Of a stretch of DNA of 58,471 nt, positions 23,584 to 31,866 are shown piece by piece. Position 1 is the first letter of the stretch; each line of letters starts with the position of its first letter. The position numbers were made by a program, and so were the translations under genes. The stretch is from Lachnospiraceae bacterium (GTDB lineage Bacteria > Bacillota > Clostridia > Lachnospirales > Lachnospiraceae): NCBI GenBank assembly GCA_021203465.1, contig JAJQBC010000092.1, positions 1-58,471 on the forward strand, in the 5' to 3' direction. The notes beneath the pieces are model-generated. The model was not told the DNA's origin. It saw nothing but the letters and a program-made list of their open reading frames with translations, and ran no database searches.

Positions 23584-24645
23584 CTATTTCTCGGCCAGCT
23601 CAGCCAGCTTGATCCGGCTGTAACGATAAAGCTCTTCCGCAAGGTTCACGGGGCGATCCACCTTGCTGTCGCGCAGACGGCAGGCAAAACGTCCGGTTGT
23701 GCCCAGCTCGTCCACCTTCTTGTGAATATCCGCAATCGCGTCCTCGTCGCTCATATCCTCCGGGATGATATACAACGTGCACTGCGCGAGATCCTTGCCG
23801 TACTCGTCGATAATCGCCTTCTTGTCATTCGCAGAATCCTGCCCTTCCCAGGCGTCGAAACCGGCCTCAATAAACAATGGCATCAGCGTCTTGATGCAGC
23901 CGCAGGAATGCAGGCAGATATACATTCCCATGTCGTGCGCCGCTTTCGTCAGCTTCTGATACTGCGGCAGGAACAGCTCCTCGTAGATACTCGGCGAGAA
24001 GAACGTGCTGATCTGGGTTCCCATATCGTCATGGAACAGAATCATGTCCGCATGATAGACTTCCCTCGCAATCTTGAACAACTCGATATGCCAGTCCACA
24101 AGCTTGTCGTAGAATGCGGTCAGCTCCTCCGGCTCCTCCAGAAGATAGCAGAAGGTATCCTCAAAACTGGTCAGATCTGCGGTGCGCTCAAAGAGTCCGT
24201 TCACGATGACGAAATAGGACAGTCTGTCCTCCACAATGCGTCCCTTGAAATTCTCCTCATAATCCTTCTGCCAGTCGATCTTGGAAAGATCCGGAAACGT
24301 AAGCTCGTTCCTCCACTCCGTGATGTCGGACAATCTGCGGAAACCCGGCTTCACCATCGCTGCCTTCGTCAGCGGCTCATAGACCCACTCAATCCCAAAC
24401 CAGTCTGTCCCGCCAAAATTGCGTGCACGTGCGTCGTCCATCACAAGCGGCTGGATCGCGTTATTCTCGATCGTCTGGTTCGGAACCCACAGCGGCATCT
24501 CGCCCCGCAGCATGCGGAGCATGTTCTCCTTCGGAGTGATCGGGTAATTGTACTTCGGCACGATCGTATCCGGCGCGCCGTAGATACCGGGCATGCTGTA
24601 CTCCCCTATTACCTTTAACTCCTCCTCGTTGAATTGAAACGCCAT
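23584..24645 (-). CDS. Uroporphyrinogen decarboxylase-fold methyltransferase-like protein
   Basis: A 353-residue UroD-superfamily TIM barrel. LHSCGCI near residue 247 gives the His-X-Cys zinc-ligand pattern of corrinoid-dependent methyltransferases (MtaA/MtbA/CmuA group) and not of heme-pathway UroD. ILFHDDMGTQISTFFSPSIYEELFLPQYQKL and GFDAWEGQDSANDK fit the same group. The start at 24645 follows AAGGAGG. It heads an operon with a GPH symporter and is divergent from a PucR-type regulator. No corrinoid protein or reactivase gene is in the window, so the methyl donor and acceptor are unknown. Confidence 0.8.
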   Translation of the reverse strand: MAFQFNEEELKVIGEYSMPGIYGAPDTIVPKYNYPITPKENMLRMLRGEMPLWVPNQTIENNAIQPLVMDDARARNFGGTDWFGIEWVYEPLTKAAMVKPGFRRLSDITEWRNELTFPDLSKIDWQKDYEENFKGRIVEDRLSYFVIVNGLFERTADLTSFEDTFCYLLEEPEELTAFYDKLVDWHIELFKIAREVYHADMILFHDDMGTQISTFFSPSIYEELFLPQYQKLTKAAHDMGMYICLHSCGCIKTLMPLFIEAGFDAWEGQDSANDKKAIIDEYGKDLAQCTLYIIPEDMSDEDAIADIHKKVDELGTTGRFACRLRDSKVDRPVNLAEELYRYSRIKLAELAEK

Positions 24646-24875
24646 GTTGCCTTCCTCCTTCTCTCTTATTTTCGGCTGCGGCTCCCTTTTGCTCCTACTG
24701 TTTGCCTAGTCCGCAGCCTTTTATATTTTTACTATATCATTCTCGTTTTTTTTCGTAAATCCGTCATCAAATCCAGTATTTCGTTTCCTCACTCCTACAA
24801 TTTGTCGGATAATATCCTATGATTATTCACAAAAGAAGAAAGATATGTTACACTTCACAAAAAGGGGGAGTTCTC
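24646..24875. other. Divergent promoter region, methyltransferase operon and PucR gene
   Basis: A 230-base AT-rich region between two divergently transcribed units. The end nearest the PucR gene carries the AAAGGGGGAG ribosome site for ATG 24876. It is the natural place for PucR binding, but I see no clear palindrome. Confidence 0.3.
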
Positions 24876-26420
24876 ATGTCTTTCAGACTTACGGTACAGA
24901 TTTTGTTTGACGCCGCGGAAAAATGCTATTCTGGAAGGGTCCGGCTGACCGGCCCGGATCATGTCTCGCTGGAGGATGTGCGGCTCTATCACGCAGGGAC
25001 CATCCTGCAGCCTCGCTTTATCTACGCGCTCACAGCAAAAGAGGCGACGGCGGATTTTCCCTTCCGGAAGGATGTCGCGCTGATTCTGTGCGGTCAGGAG
25101 CCCGCCCCGGCGGTTCCGGAAGAATGCACCGTGCTCACGATCGAGGCGAATGTTCCCCTGGCCGAGGTATTTACACTGATGCAGGACACCTTCGAGCAGT
25201 ACCGCATCTGGGATCGAAAGCTGAACGAGGCCTGCCTCTCCAATCACCCGCTGGACGTCATGCTGGAGGCAAGCCTGCCAATCCTCGGAAACCCGCTGTT
25301 TATTCACGACCAGGACTTCTGCGTGATGTCCTGTCCGCGTCACATTCCCGGCATGCTCATCTGGACACGCGACGCCAGGACCGGTTGGAACCTCGTTCCC
25401 TTAAGCCTGATTCAGGATTTCAAGACGGACCCGGAATACATCAGGACCCTGAACACGCATGGAGCCTGCCTCTACTCAAAAGAACAGCGCGGTTATCCCA
25501 TCCTGTACGTCAACCTCTGGAAGGGAAGACAGTATCTTGGCCGAATCTGTGTGGATGAGCTGGAAAACCCCATAGAACCCGGACACTATACAGTACTTAC
25601 TTATCTGGGGCAGATGATCGAGCAAATGCTGCAGAATCAGACGATGTTCCAGCTGAACTACCGGAACGAGATGATCAGTTTCTTCATCGATTATCTTGAA
25701 GGGAGGACGCAGGAAGCTCCGCTGATTACACAGACCATAAGCTATCTGAACTGGAAGCCGGATGACCGGTATCTGTGTCTGCGTCTGGAGGGTCTGCGTC
25801 AGAACATTCAAAGGCTCTCCTCCGCCGCCACGCTGAATGCCATCAATACGGTGATTCCCAGCGGCTACGCCTTCCTCCATCAGAACGGCATCAGCGTCAT
25901 CGTGAATCTTTCCTACTCTCACACCCGCCCTTCAGACGTAATTAGCAGTCTGGCGGTTCTGCTCCGGGAAGGGCTGCTGAAGATGGGCGTCAGCTCGGAA
26001 CTGCGCAACTTCCTGCAGTTCCCACAGGGCTACACCCAGGCAAAAGCGGCGCTGGAGATCGGACGGCAGAGCGAAAGCATGACCTGGTGCTACCGTTTTG
26101 ACGACTATTGTCTTGACTTTCTGCTACGGCAGGGAACGGCGGTCCTAGCTCCGGAGCTTCTGTGCTCTGAAAAACTCATCCTGCTGAAGGACTACGACGT
26201 CAAAAACGATACGGAGCTGTACCGCACACTCCGCATTTTTCTCGAAAATGAGCGCAATGTTATGCAGACCGCCCGGGATCTGTTTATCCATCGCAGCACG
26301 CTGCTCTATCGCCTGAAACGCATCCGGAAACTGACAGATGTGAATCTGGACGATGAAAAGGAGCGGCTGGTTCTGCGAATCTCCTATTACATTCTGGAGG
26401 GAAAGGGCGCTTCCCTCTGA
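24876..26420 (+). CDS. PucR/CdaR-family transcriptional regulator
   Basis: A 514-residue regulator. The N-terminal ~380 residues form a ligand-sensing region with a GAF/PAS-like middle (LPILGNPLFIHDQDFCVMSC). The C-terminus is the PucR helix-turn-helix: LYRTLRIFLENERNVMQTARDL, then FIHRSTLLYRLKRIRKLTDVNLDD. The start is ATG 24876 behind AAAGGGGGAG. It is divergent from the methyltransferase-symporter operon, which it probably activates in response to an aromatic or glycosidic substrate; that last step is inferred. Confidence 0.85.
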   Translation: MSFRLTVQILFDAAEKCYSGRVRLTGPDHVSLEDVRLYHAGTILQPRFIYALTAKEATADFPFRKDVALILCGQEPAPAVPEECTVLTIEANVPLAEVFTLMQDTFEQYRIWDRKLNEACLSNHPLDVMLEASLPILGNPLFIHDQDFCVMSCPRHIPGMLIWTRDARTGWNLVPLSLIQDFKTDPEYIRTLNTHGACLYSKEQRGYPILYVNLWKGRQYLGRICVDELENPIEPGHYTVLTYLGQMIEQMLQNQTMFQLNYRNEMISFFIDYLEGRTQEAPLITQTISYLNWKPDDRYLCLRLEGLRQNIQRLSSAATLNAINTVIPSGYAFLHQNGISVIVNLSYSHTRPSDVISSLAVLLREGLLKMGVSSELRNFLQFPQGYTQAKAALEIGRQSESMTWCYRFDDYCLDFLLRQGTAVLAPELLCSEKLILLKDYDVKNDTELYRTLRIFLENERNVMQTARDLFIHRSTLLYRLKRIRKLTDVNLDDEKERLVLRISYYILEGKGASL

Positions 26421-26427
26421 GTATCAC

Positions 26428-26474
26428 AAAAAAATCCGCTGTTTCCCTCTTAAGGGAATCCAGCGGATTTTTTA
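26428..26474. terminator. Bidirectional terminator between PucR and thioredoxin genes
   Basis: AAATCCGCTG (26432-26441) pairs with CAGCGGATTT (26461-26470), with an inner CCC/GGG pair. A-run and T-run flanks allow use from both strands. Confidence 0.8.
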
Positions 26475-26475
26475 C

Positions 26476-26781
26476 TCAAAGCAGATCAAGAATCTGATTT
26501 TTCGGCATCGCCCCAATCGCCTGATTTGCCACTTTACCGTCTTTCATGACCACCAGCGTGGGAATGCTCATGACCTTGAACTGCGCGGCCAGCTCCGGCT
26601 GCTCGTCCACATTGACTTTTCCCACCTTGATATCGGAGCGCTCGGCGGCGATCTCATCCACCAGCGGACTGACCATCCGGCAGGGGCCGCACCAGCTTGC
26701 CCAGAAATCCAGAAGCACCGGCTTATCGGAAGCCAGGACTTCTTCCTGAAAATTACTTTGATTGATCGTGATTACACTCAT
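26476..26781 (-). CDS. trxA: Thioredoxin
   Basis: A 101-residue cytoplasmic thioredoxin. The active site WCGPC lies at residues 30-34 within VLLDFWASWCGPCRM. VDEQPELAAQFKVMSIPTLVVMKDGK carries the conserved cis-Pro and the Gly-Lys loop. Length is normal. The start at 26781 follows AGGAGGG. It is single, terminated by the hairpin shared with the PucR gene; no thioredoxin reductase is nearby. Confidence 0.93.
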   Translation of the reverse strand: MSVITINQSNFQEEVLASDKPVLLDFWASWCGPCRMVSPLVDEIAAERSDIKVGKVNVDEQPELAAQFKVMSIPTLVVMKDGKVANQAIGAMPKNQILDLL

Positions 26782-26890
26782 GTGTATGCCCTCCTGTTCT
26801 GTGTTGTTACCCGCATTCTATCAGTATATCCAGCCTGCTTCCGTGATATAATCACTGAAAGCTGACATATGCCGATCTGTCTCCCTTTTC

Positions 26891-27625
26891 CTACATGCAG
26901 ATGATCGGCAACAGATACGCTCCGATCAGATAGTAAAGCAAAAGATGCACCGGATAAAACCAGTAGAAAAACCATTTTGACTGTCGCCCGCGCCTTCCAT
27001 TGTAAAAATAGGTCAACACGAACGCAAAGACCGCCGGCCACTCCTCCCACAGGCAGACCAACGCGGCGCCGACGCTCTGCATGAGACGCTGCTCCCGAAA
27101 CAAATAGAGAAGCGCGATCAGCGCGACTCCAAACACATCATAATCTGTATGGAGCAGATACGCCGCGCCGCAGCCCACAAAAAAGCCAATCATCCGCAGC
27201 CACCACCGCTCCTTCTTTTCCTCCATGAACCAGATCGTCAGAAGTCCAATCAGCAGTGTAAAATACACATTCTGATAAGACCAGACGAACGGTGCACCGC
27301 GCACCGCGAGGTCGAAGGGAATCTCGCTGAGTAGCGCGAATATCCCGAGCCTCAGCGCATACCGTTTCACATTTCTGGTGTGAAAGAGACCCTCTACAAT
27401 CAGGAAGCAGAACAGCGGGAAAGCCACACGCCCCACGCAGCGCAGAATCCGGTCAAAAGAATAGATCGCGTCCCACTGTTCGGAGAAGACACCGGCCAGC
27501 GGCGAATTTCCACGCAGATTCAATACAAAATTTTCCAGAATGCAAGCCCCAAAATGATCGATCGCCATGGTAATGACGGCGATCCATTTCAGCTCGCTCC
27601 CGCTGATGCCAAATCTGCTCTTCAT
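26891..27625 (-). CDS. TraX-family membrane protein
   Basis: A 244-residue polytopic protein of the TraX family: ELKWIAVITMAIDHFGA at the start, RCVGRVAFPLFCFLIVEGLFHT, KRYALRLGIFALLSEIPFDLAV and FFYWFYPVHLLLYYLIG at the end. TraX acetylates F pilin in plasmids. Chromosomal Firmicute members are of unknown acyltransferase-like role, so no conjugation system is implied. The ATG at 27625 overlaps the stop of the preceding gene (ATGA), giving translational coupling. It ends with TAG. Confidence 0.85.
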   Translation of the reverse strand: MKSRFGISGSELKWIAVITMAIDHFGACILENFVLNLRGNSPLAGVFSEQWDAIYSFDRILRCVGRVAFPLFCFLIVEGLFHTRNVKRYALRLGIFALLSEIPFDLAVRGAPFVWSYQNVYFTLLIGLLTIWFMEEKKERWWLRMIGFFVGCGAAYLLHTDYDVFGVALIALLYLFREQRLMQSVGAALVCLWEEWPAVFAFVLTYFYNGRRGRQSKWFFYWFYPVHLLLYYLIGAYLLPIICM

Positions 27626-28287
27626 ATTTTCTCTGCGATCTCACCCTGTTTCTTATAAATCGAATGCGCAGGCACCACACCGCGAACGCTCGAGAGCGGA
27701 TAGATATTGCTCTGACGCCCGATCACCGAGCCCGGGTTCAGGATCGAACCGCAGCCGACCTCCACCATATCACCGATCATCGCGCCAAACTTTTTGATAC
27801 CTGTCTCGATATCCCCCTCCGGCGTGTGCACCTTCACGAGCAGCTTATCCGACTTCACGTTCGAGGTGATGGAACCCGCGCCCATGTGCGCCCGGTAGCC
27901 GAGGATGGAATCGCCCACGTAGTTGTAATGCGGCACCTGTACCTTATTGAACAGCACAACATTCTTAAGCTCGGTCGAATTGCCGACCACCGCGCCCTCG
28001 CCGACCAGCGCATTTCCGCGGATGAAGGCGCAATGGCGTACCTCAGCGTTCTTCCCGATGATCGCCGGCCCATGGATATAGGCGCTCGGGAGAATCGTCG
28101 CGCTGCGCGCGATCCAGACATCTTCGCCGACTTTCTCATACTCTTCCTCACTCAAGGTCTCGCCGAGCTTCCGGATAAAATCCCCGATCTTCGGCAAAGC
28201 TTCCCAAGGGTAAGTCAGACCCTCGAAGAGCTCCGCCCCGATCGTCTCGTTTAAATCGAATAAATCTGCAATCTTAATTTCGCTCAT
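27622..28287 (-). CDS. Left-handed beta-helix (hexapeptide repeat) protein
   Basis: A 221-residue protein. A short N-terminal helical region (IADLFDLNETIGAELFEG) is followed by hexapeptide repeats (ATILPSAYIHGPAIIGKNAEVRH and so on), with GAGSITSNVKSDKLLVKV and GCGSILNPGSVIGRQSNIYPL as in the GlmU/UDP-GlcNAc pyrophosphorylase acyltransferase domain. There is no nucleotidyltransferase domain, so it is an acyltransferase or binding protein of unknown substrate. The start at 28287 follows GGGAG. It is co-translated with TraX. Confidence 0.82.
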   Translation of the reverse strand: MSEIKIADLFDLNETIGAELFEGLTYPWEALPKIGDFIRKLGETLSEEEYEKVGEDVWIARSATILPSAYIHGPAIIGKNAEVRHCAFIRGNALVGEGAVVGNSTELKNVVLFNKVQVPHYNYVGDSILGYRAHMGAGSITSNVKSDKLLVKVHTPEGDIETGIKKFGAMIGDMVEVGCGSILNPGSVIGRQSNIYPLSSVRGVVPAHSIYKKQGEIAEKI

Positions 28288-28371
28288 ATTCTTTCGCTCC
28301 CTTCTTACTCTATCACCCTTGTCCTCATAATTCTATAAACTTTCCTGCATTTTCTGCGAGATTTCCGGCAG

Positions 28372-28425
28372 TCATGCTTTTCGCCGGAACAGTCTTTCGC
28401 TCCCATACACATGGACTGCGATCAT
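28372..28425 (-). other. Possible 17-codon ORF after topB
   Basis: ATG at 28425 overlaps the topB stop (ATGA), has AGGAGG at ideal distance, and encodes MIAVHVYGSERLFRRKA before TGA at 28372-28374. It may be a microprotein or the decayed start of a lost gene. The ribosome site also codes for the last residues of topoisomerase III, so it could be chance. Confidence 0.2.
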
Positions 28426-30437
28426 GTCTTCCTCCTGGAGTTTTCCTTTTTATAATATGCTGCAGCCGCCTCAAAGTAGGGCCGCATCGCGGTGTGCTGG
28501 CGGCTTTCCTTCACCTGCCGTGTGTGCCGCGAGACAAAATTCTCAAGCTTACCCATATACTCCTCCGGCGTGATCTGCCCCTCGGCCACATAGGTCAGCC
28601 CCTTCTCCCAGCTCGCGGTCAGCTCCGGGTTCAGCAGGGAACGGATCGAGACATTCACCACATCGAAAATATTTTCACCCAGCAGCGTCGGTGTGATGAT
28701 CTGTGTCTTTTTGTTCAGCGCGATGTATTTATTTTTGACCAGCTTGTTCAGAATCTCGGCACGGGTCGCGCTCGTGCCGATGCCGCTGCCCTTGATCTGC
28801 GCGCGCAGTTCCTCGTCCTCGATGAGCTGCCCCGCGTTCTCCATCGCGAGGATCATCGAGCCGGAATTGTAGCGCTTCGGCGGCGTGGTCTCGCCCTCCT
28901 TGATTTTCACATCCTTCACCGGGAGCTTCGCGCCCTTTCGCAGCTTCATCAGCGCCTCAAGCATCTGCGCGTCGCCACCCGTCTCCTCCTCCTCGTCGTC
29001 CTTTTTCTTCTTCTCAAAGCTATTCGGGGCTACCGCAAGATATCCCTCCTCCATGAGAATGCGGAAGTTTGCGAAGAACTGCTCGCCTCCCAGCTTCGTC
29101 ACCAGCGCCGCCTTCTGATAGACCGCTGGCGGGTAAAAAATGCTCAGGAAACGTCGTACAATGAGGTCATAGACCTGCTGCCCCGTCGGGGCGACACGCG
29201 CGAGCGCCGCAAGGCCCTGTCCGGTCGGCACGATCGCGTAGTGGTCCGTGATCTGTTTGTCATTGACATAGCGGCTCTTCGCAATGCCCTGCCAGCTCTT
29301 TTTCTCCAGAACTTCGGAGGCAAAGCCTGCTGCGGGCGCATAGCTTCGCAGGCCGCCTATGTTTTTATAAATCTCCTTCGCGACCGCGCTTGAGAGCACA
29401 CGCGCGTCCGTTCTCGGGTAGGTGACGAGCTTTTTCTCGTAGAGCTCCTGCGTGATCTTCAGCGTCTCGTCAGGACTGATATGGAAGCGGCGGGAGCACT
29501 CGTTCTGCAGCTCCGCCAGATTGAAAAGGAGCGGCGCGTATTTCTGCTCCTTCTTGCGCTCAATCTTCACTACCTCGGCGAGCTGCGGCTCTGTGGCCTT
29601 CAGCTTCGCGCACAGCGCCTCGGCATCCTCTTTTCTTTTAAAACCGTTCTCCTTATAGAGCAACGGCGACTGAAAATATGCGCTTCCCTCCACCGCGCGA
29701 CACTCCGCGTCGAAAGGCTTTCCATCCAGTTCCTGTGTGAGCAGCACGCGGTAAAACGGCGTCTTCACAAAGCTGCGAATCTCGCGCTCGCGCCGCACAA
29801 CCATGCCGAGCACGCAGGTCATCACACGTCCGACCGAGACGACCGCGCGCTTCTCCATATGCTGAAAGTCCGAGATCGCGCTGCCGTAGCGCAGAGTCAG
29901 CAGGCGGGAAAAGTTAATGCCCATTAGATAGTCTTCCTTCGCGCGCAGGTAGGCGGCGTTCGACAGATTATCATATTCGGAAAGATCCTTTGCCTCGCGG
30001 ATACCGCGCAGGATCTCCTCCTCCGTCTGCGAATCAATCCAGACGCGGCGGCGTTCCTTCCCGCTCACCCCCGCCATCTGCTCGACCAGGCGATAGATAT
30101 ACTCTCCCTCACGCCCGGAGTCGGTACAGACGTAGATGCGCGAGATATCCTCGCGTCTCAGCAGACTGCTCACAATTCGGTACTGCTTTTTCACACTGTC
30201 GATCACCTCATACTTCCACTCCTTCGGCAGAAAGGGCAGCGTGTCGAGCGACCAGCGCCGGTACTTTTCATCGTATGCCGCCGGATAGCTCATCGTGACC
30301 AGATGGCCGACGCACCAGGTCACGATCGCGTCGTCCGACTCAATGTAACCGTCCTTCCGGCTGCCGCTGATCTTCAGCGCCTTCGCGAATTCCTGCGCCA
30401 CGCTCGGTTTCTCGGCAATATATAAAAATTTACCCAT
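28422..30437 (-). CDS. topB: DNA topoisomerase III
   Basis: A 671-residue type IA topoisomerase. The N-terminal Toprim domain begins KFLYIAEKPSVAQEFAKAL and has the acidic motif CTDSGREGEYIYRLV (~105). The catalytic tyrosine is in LVTYPRTDARVL (~341). GIGTSATRAEILNKLVKNKYI is the conserved C-terminal core motif. No zinc fingers follow, as in short TopB forms. The start at 30437 has a GA-rich site (AAAGAGAG) upstream. It relaxes negative supercoils and decatenates single-strand links. Such forms also occur on mobile elements, but nothing else here suggests one. Confidence 0.92.
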   Translation of the reverse strand: MGKFLYIAEKPSVAQEFAKALKISGSRKDGYIESDDAIVTWCVGHLVTMSYPAAYDEKYRRWSLDTLPFLPKEWKYEVIDSVKKQYRIVSSLLRREDISRIYVCTDSGREGEYIYRLVEQMAGVSGKERRRVWIDSQTEEEILRGIREAKDLSEYDNLSNAAYLRAKEDYLMGINFSRLLTLRYGSAISDFQHMEKRAVVSVGRVMTCVLGMVVRREREIRSFVKTPFYRVLLTQELDGKPFDAECRAVEGSAYFQSPLLYKENGFKRKEDAEALCAKLKATEPQLAEVVKIERKKEQKYAPLLFNLAELQNECSRRFHISPDETLKITQELYEKKLVTYPRTDARVLSSAVAKEIYKNIGGLRSYAPAAGFASEVLEKKSWQGIAKSRYVNDKQITDHYAIVPTGQGLAALARVAPTGQQVYDLIVRRFLSIFYPPAVYQKAALVTKLGGEQFFANFRILMEEGYLAVAPNSFEKKKKDDEEEETGGDAQMLEALMKLRKGAKLPVKDVKIKEGETTPPKRYNSGSMILAMENAGQLIEDEELRAQIKGSGIGTSATRAEILNKLVKNKYIALNKKTQIITPTLLGENIFDVVNVSIRSLLNPELTASWEKGLTYVAEGQITPEEYMGKLENFVSRHTRQVKESRQHTAMRPYFEAAAAYYKKENSRRKT

Positions 30438-30486
30438 GTATTCTCTCTTTCTACGATTTCCCGGTGAAATTGTACCACAAAGATGA

Positions 30487-30492
30487 TATAAT
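30487..30492 (+). promoter_or_regulatory. -10 box for the tmcAL transcript
   Basis: A perfect TATAAT without a good -35 at 17 bases. The predicted start (about 30499) falls just before the structured leader. Confidence 0.4.
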
Positions 30493-30508
30493 GTCCACGA
30501 TAGCAATG

Positions 30509-30639
30509 AGCAGTGTTTGTCTCTTTTCATAGGGCGAAGCCCGTGAGCGACACATTGAACACCTGGCGAGGTCTTTTCGAGCCTGGTGTGAAAGCGTGCA
30601 TTGCAGATGAAGCGAAGCGGAATCGAGCGCGCACTGCTC
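30509..30639 (+). ncRNA. Candidate multi-branched structured leader RNA
   Basis: GAGCAGTG (30509-30516) pairs perfectly with CACTGCTC (30632-30639), closing a 131-base unit. Inside are hairpins GGGC-GAA-GCCC (30532-30542), ACACC-GGC/GCC-GGTGT (about 30560-30589) and GCGTG/CGCGC (30594-30631). It lies between a TATAAT box and the ribosome site of tmcAL. I cannot match it to a known riboswitch class. It could be a regulatory leader or an independent RNA. Confidence 0.45.
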
Positions 30640-30657
30640 TGACAAAAGGAGGCTCCC

Positions 30658-31866
30658 ATGAACGTCGTCGGCATCATCGCAGAATACAATCCCTTTCATC
30701 AGGGCCATGCACTGCATCTTCGCGAAGCGCGCGCGCAGGCCGGCGCAGACTATACCGTCGTCGTCATGAGCGGAAACTACGTGCAGCGCGGCACGCCTGC
30801 CATGTTTGACAAGTACACGCGCGCGGAGGCTGCGCTTCGCTGCGGCGCGGACCTCGTGCTGGAACTGCCGATCACATCCGCGACGGCGAGCGCGGAGTAT
30901 TTTGCCATGGGCGCGGTATGGCTGCTCGAGAGAACCGGCTTCGTGACGGATCTCTGCTTCGGCAGCGAGTGCGGAAGCCTCTCTGATCTGCATCGCACTG
31001 CGGAGGTTCTGGCGCATGAGCCCGAGGAATACCGGATACTGCTACGTTCTTCTCTCAGCGAAGGCAATAGCTTTCCAAAAGCGCGGGCGCTCGCGCTTGC
31101 CGGGCTGAATCCTTCCATTCATACAGTGCTTCTGGAAAGTCCGAATAATCTGCTCGGGATCGAATACCTGAAAGCACTTATCCGCCTGCACAGCGATATC
31201 CGCCCGCATACCATTGCACGCCTCGGGAAAGACTATCATGAACTGACGCTTGAGGCGGGACAGCCTGCTTCCGCGGGCGCACTCCGCTCCGCGCTCCTCG
31301 CATCCGGCGGACACTTCACGGAAGAAATCCGCCCGCAGCTTCCCTATCCGAAGCCCTTCCTCTCCTATGAAGGAAAGACACCGCTCACGGAGGATGCGTT
31401 CTCTCTTCTTCTGCTGCAAAAACTGCGCAGCATCCAGGATACGCCGCTCGACTCTTATTTCGATGTAAGCCGGGAGCTGTCCAACCGCATCTGGGAAAAG
31501 CTGGACTGTTTCTCATCCTTTTCGCAGTTTACAGATCTGTTAAAGACAAAGAATCTGACCCGCACAGCTGTAAGCCGCGCCCTGCTGCACGTTCTTCTCA
31601 ATATCCGGGAATGGCACGAGCCGGAGGCATTCCGCGTGCTTGGTTTCCGCAAGAACGCCGAACCGCTTGTCGGGCTTCTGAAAGAGAAAGGCGCGCTTCC
31701 GCTGATCTGCGCCCCTTCGGATACGGAATTATCCCCAGATACACTGTACGCGGATCACCTGTATGAATCCGTGCGCTCCCTGCTGCACGGAACACCGTTC
31801 CATAACGAATACCGAAGAAAACTGCTGGTCATTCCATCTTCGGAAAGAGAGGAGGGACTGCTTTGA
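30658..31866 (+). CDS. tmcAL: tRNA(Met) cytidine acetate ligase (TmcAL)
   Basis: A 402-residue member of the YlbM/TmcAL nucleotidyltransferase family, which activates acetate with ATP and makes N4-acetylcytidine at the elongator tRNA-Met wobble position. EYNPFHQGHALHL (residues ~9-21) is the HxGH nucleotidyltransferase motif. VVVMSGNYVQRGTPAMFDKYTRAEAAL and LELPITSATASAEYFAMGAV are family-diagnostic, and LESPNNLLGIEYLKAL follows. The start at 30658 sits behind AAAAGGAGG. The stop overlaps the TTG start of the histidine kinase gene. Confidence 0.93.
   Translation: MNVVGIIAEYNPFHQGHALHLREARAQAGADYTVVVMSGNYVQRGTPAMFDKYTRAEAALRCGADLVLELPITSATASAEYFAMGAVWLLERTGFVTDLCFGSECGSLSDLHRTAEVLAHEPEEYRILLRSSLSEGNSFPKARALALAGLNPSIHTVLLESPNNLLGIEYLKALIRLHSDIRPHTIARLGKDYHELTLEAGQPASAGALRSALLASGGHFTEEIRPQLPYPKPFLSYEGKTPLTEDAFSLLLLQKLRSIQDTPLDSYFDVSRELSNRIWEKLDCFSSFSQFTDLLKTKNLTRTAVSRALLHVLLNIREWHEPEAFRVLGFRKNAEPLVGLLKEKGALPLICAPSDTELSPDTLYADHLYESVRSLLHGTPFHNEYRRKLLVIPSSEREEGLL

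Noticed and set aside
26891-27625. Conjugative element suggested by the TraX name
   Set aside because: No relaxase, type IV secretion or integrase genes surround it; chromosomal TraX homologues are common.
28422-30437. Mobile-element topoisomerase
   Set aside because: topB is also carried by integrative elements, but here it sits among housekeeping genes without other element genes.
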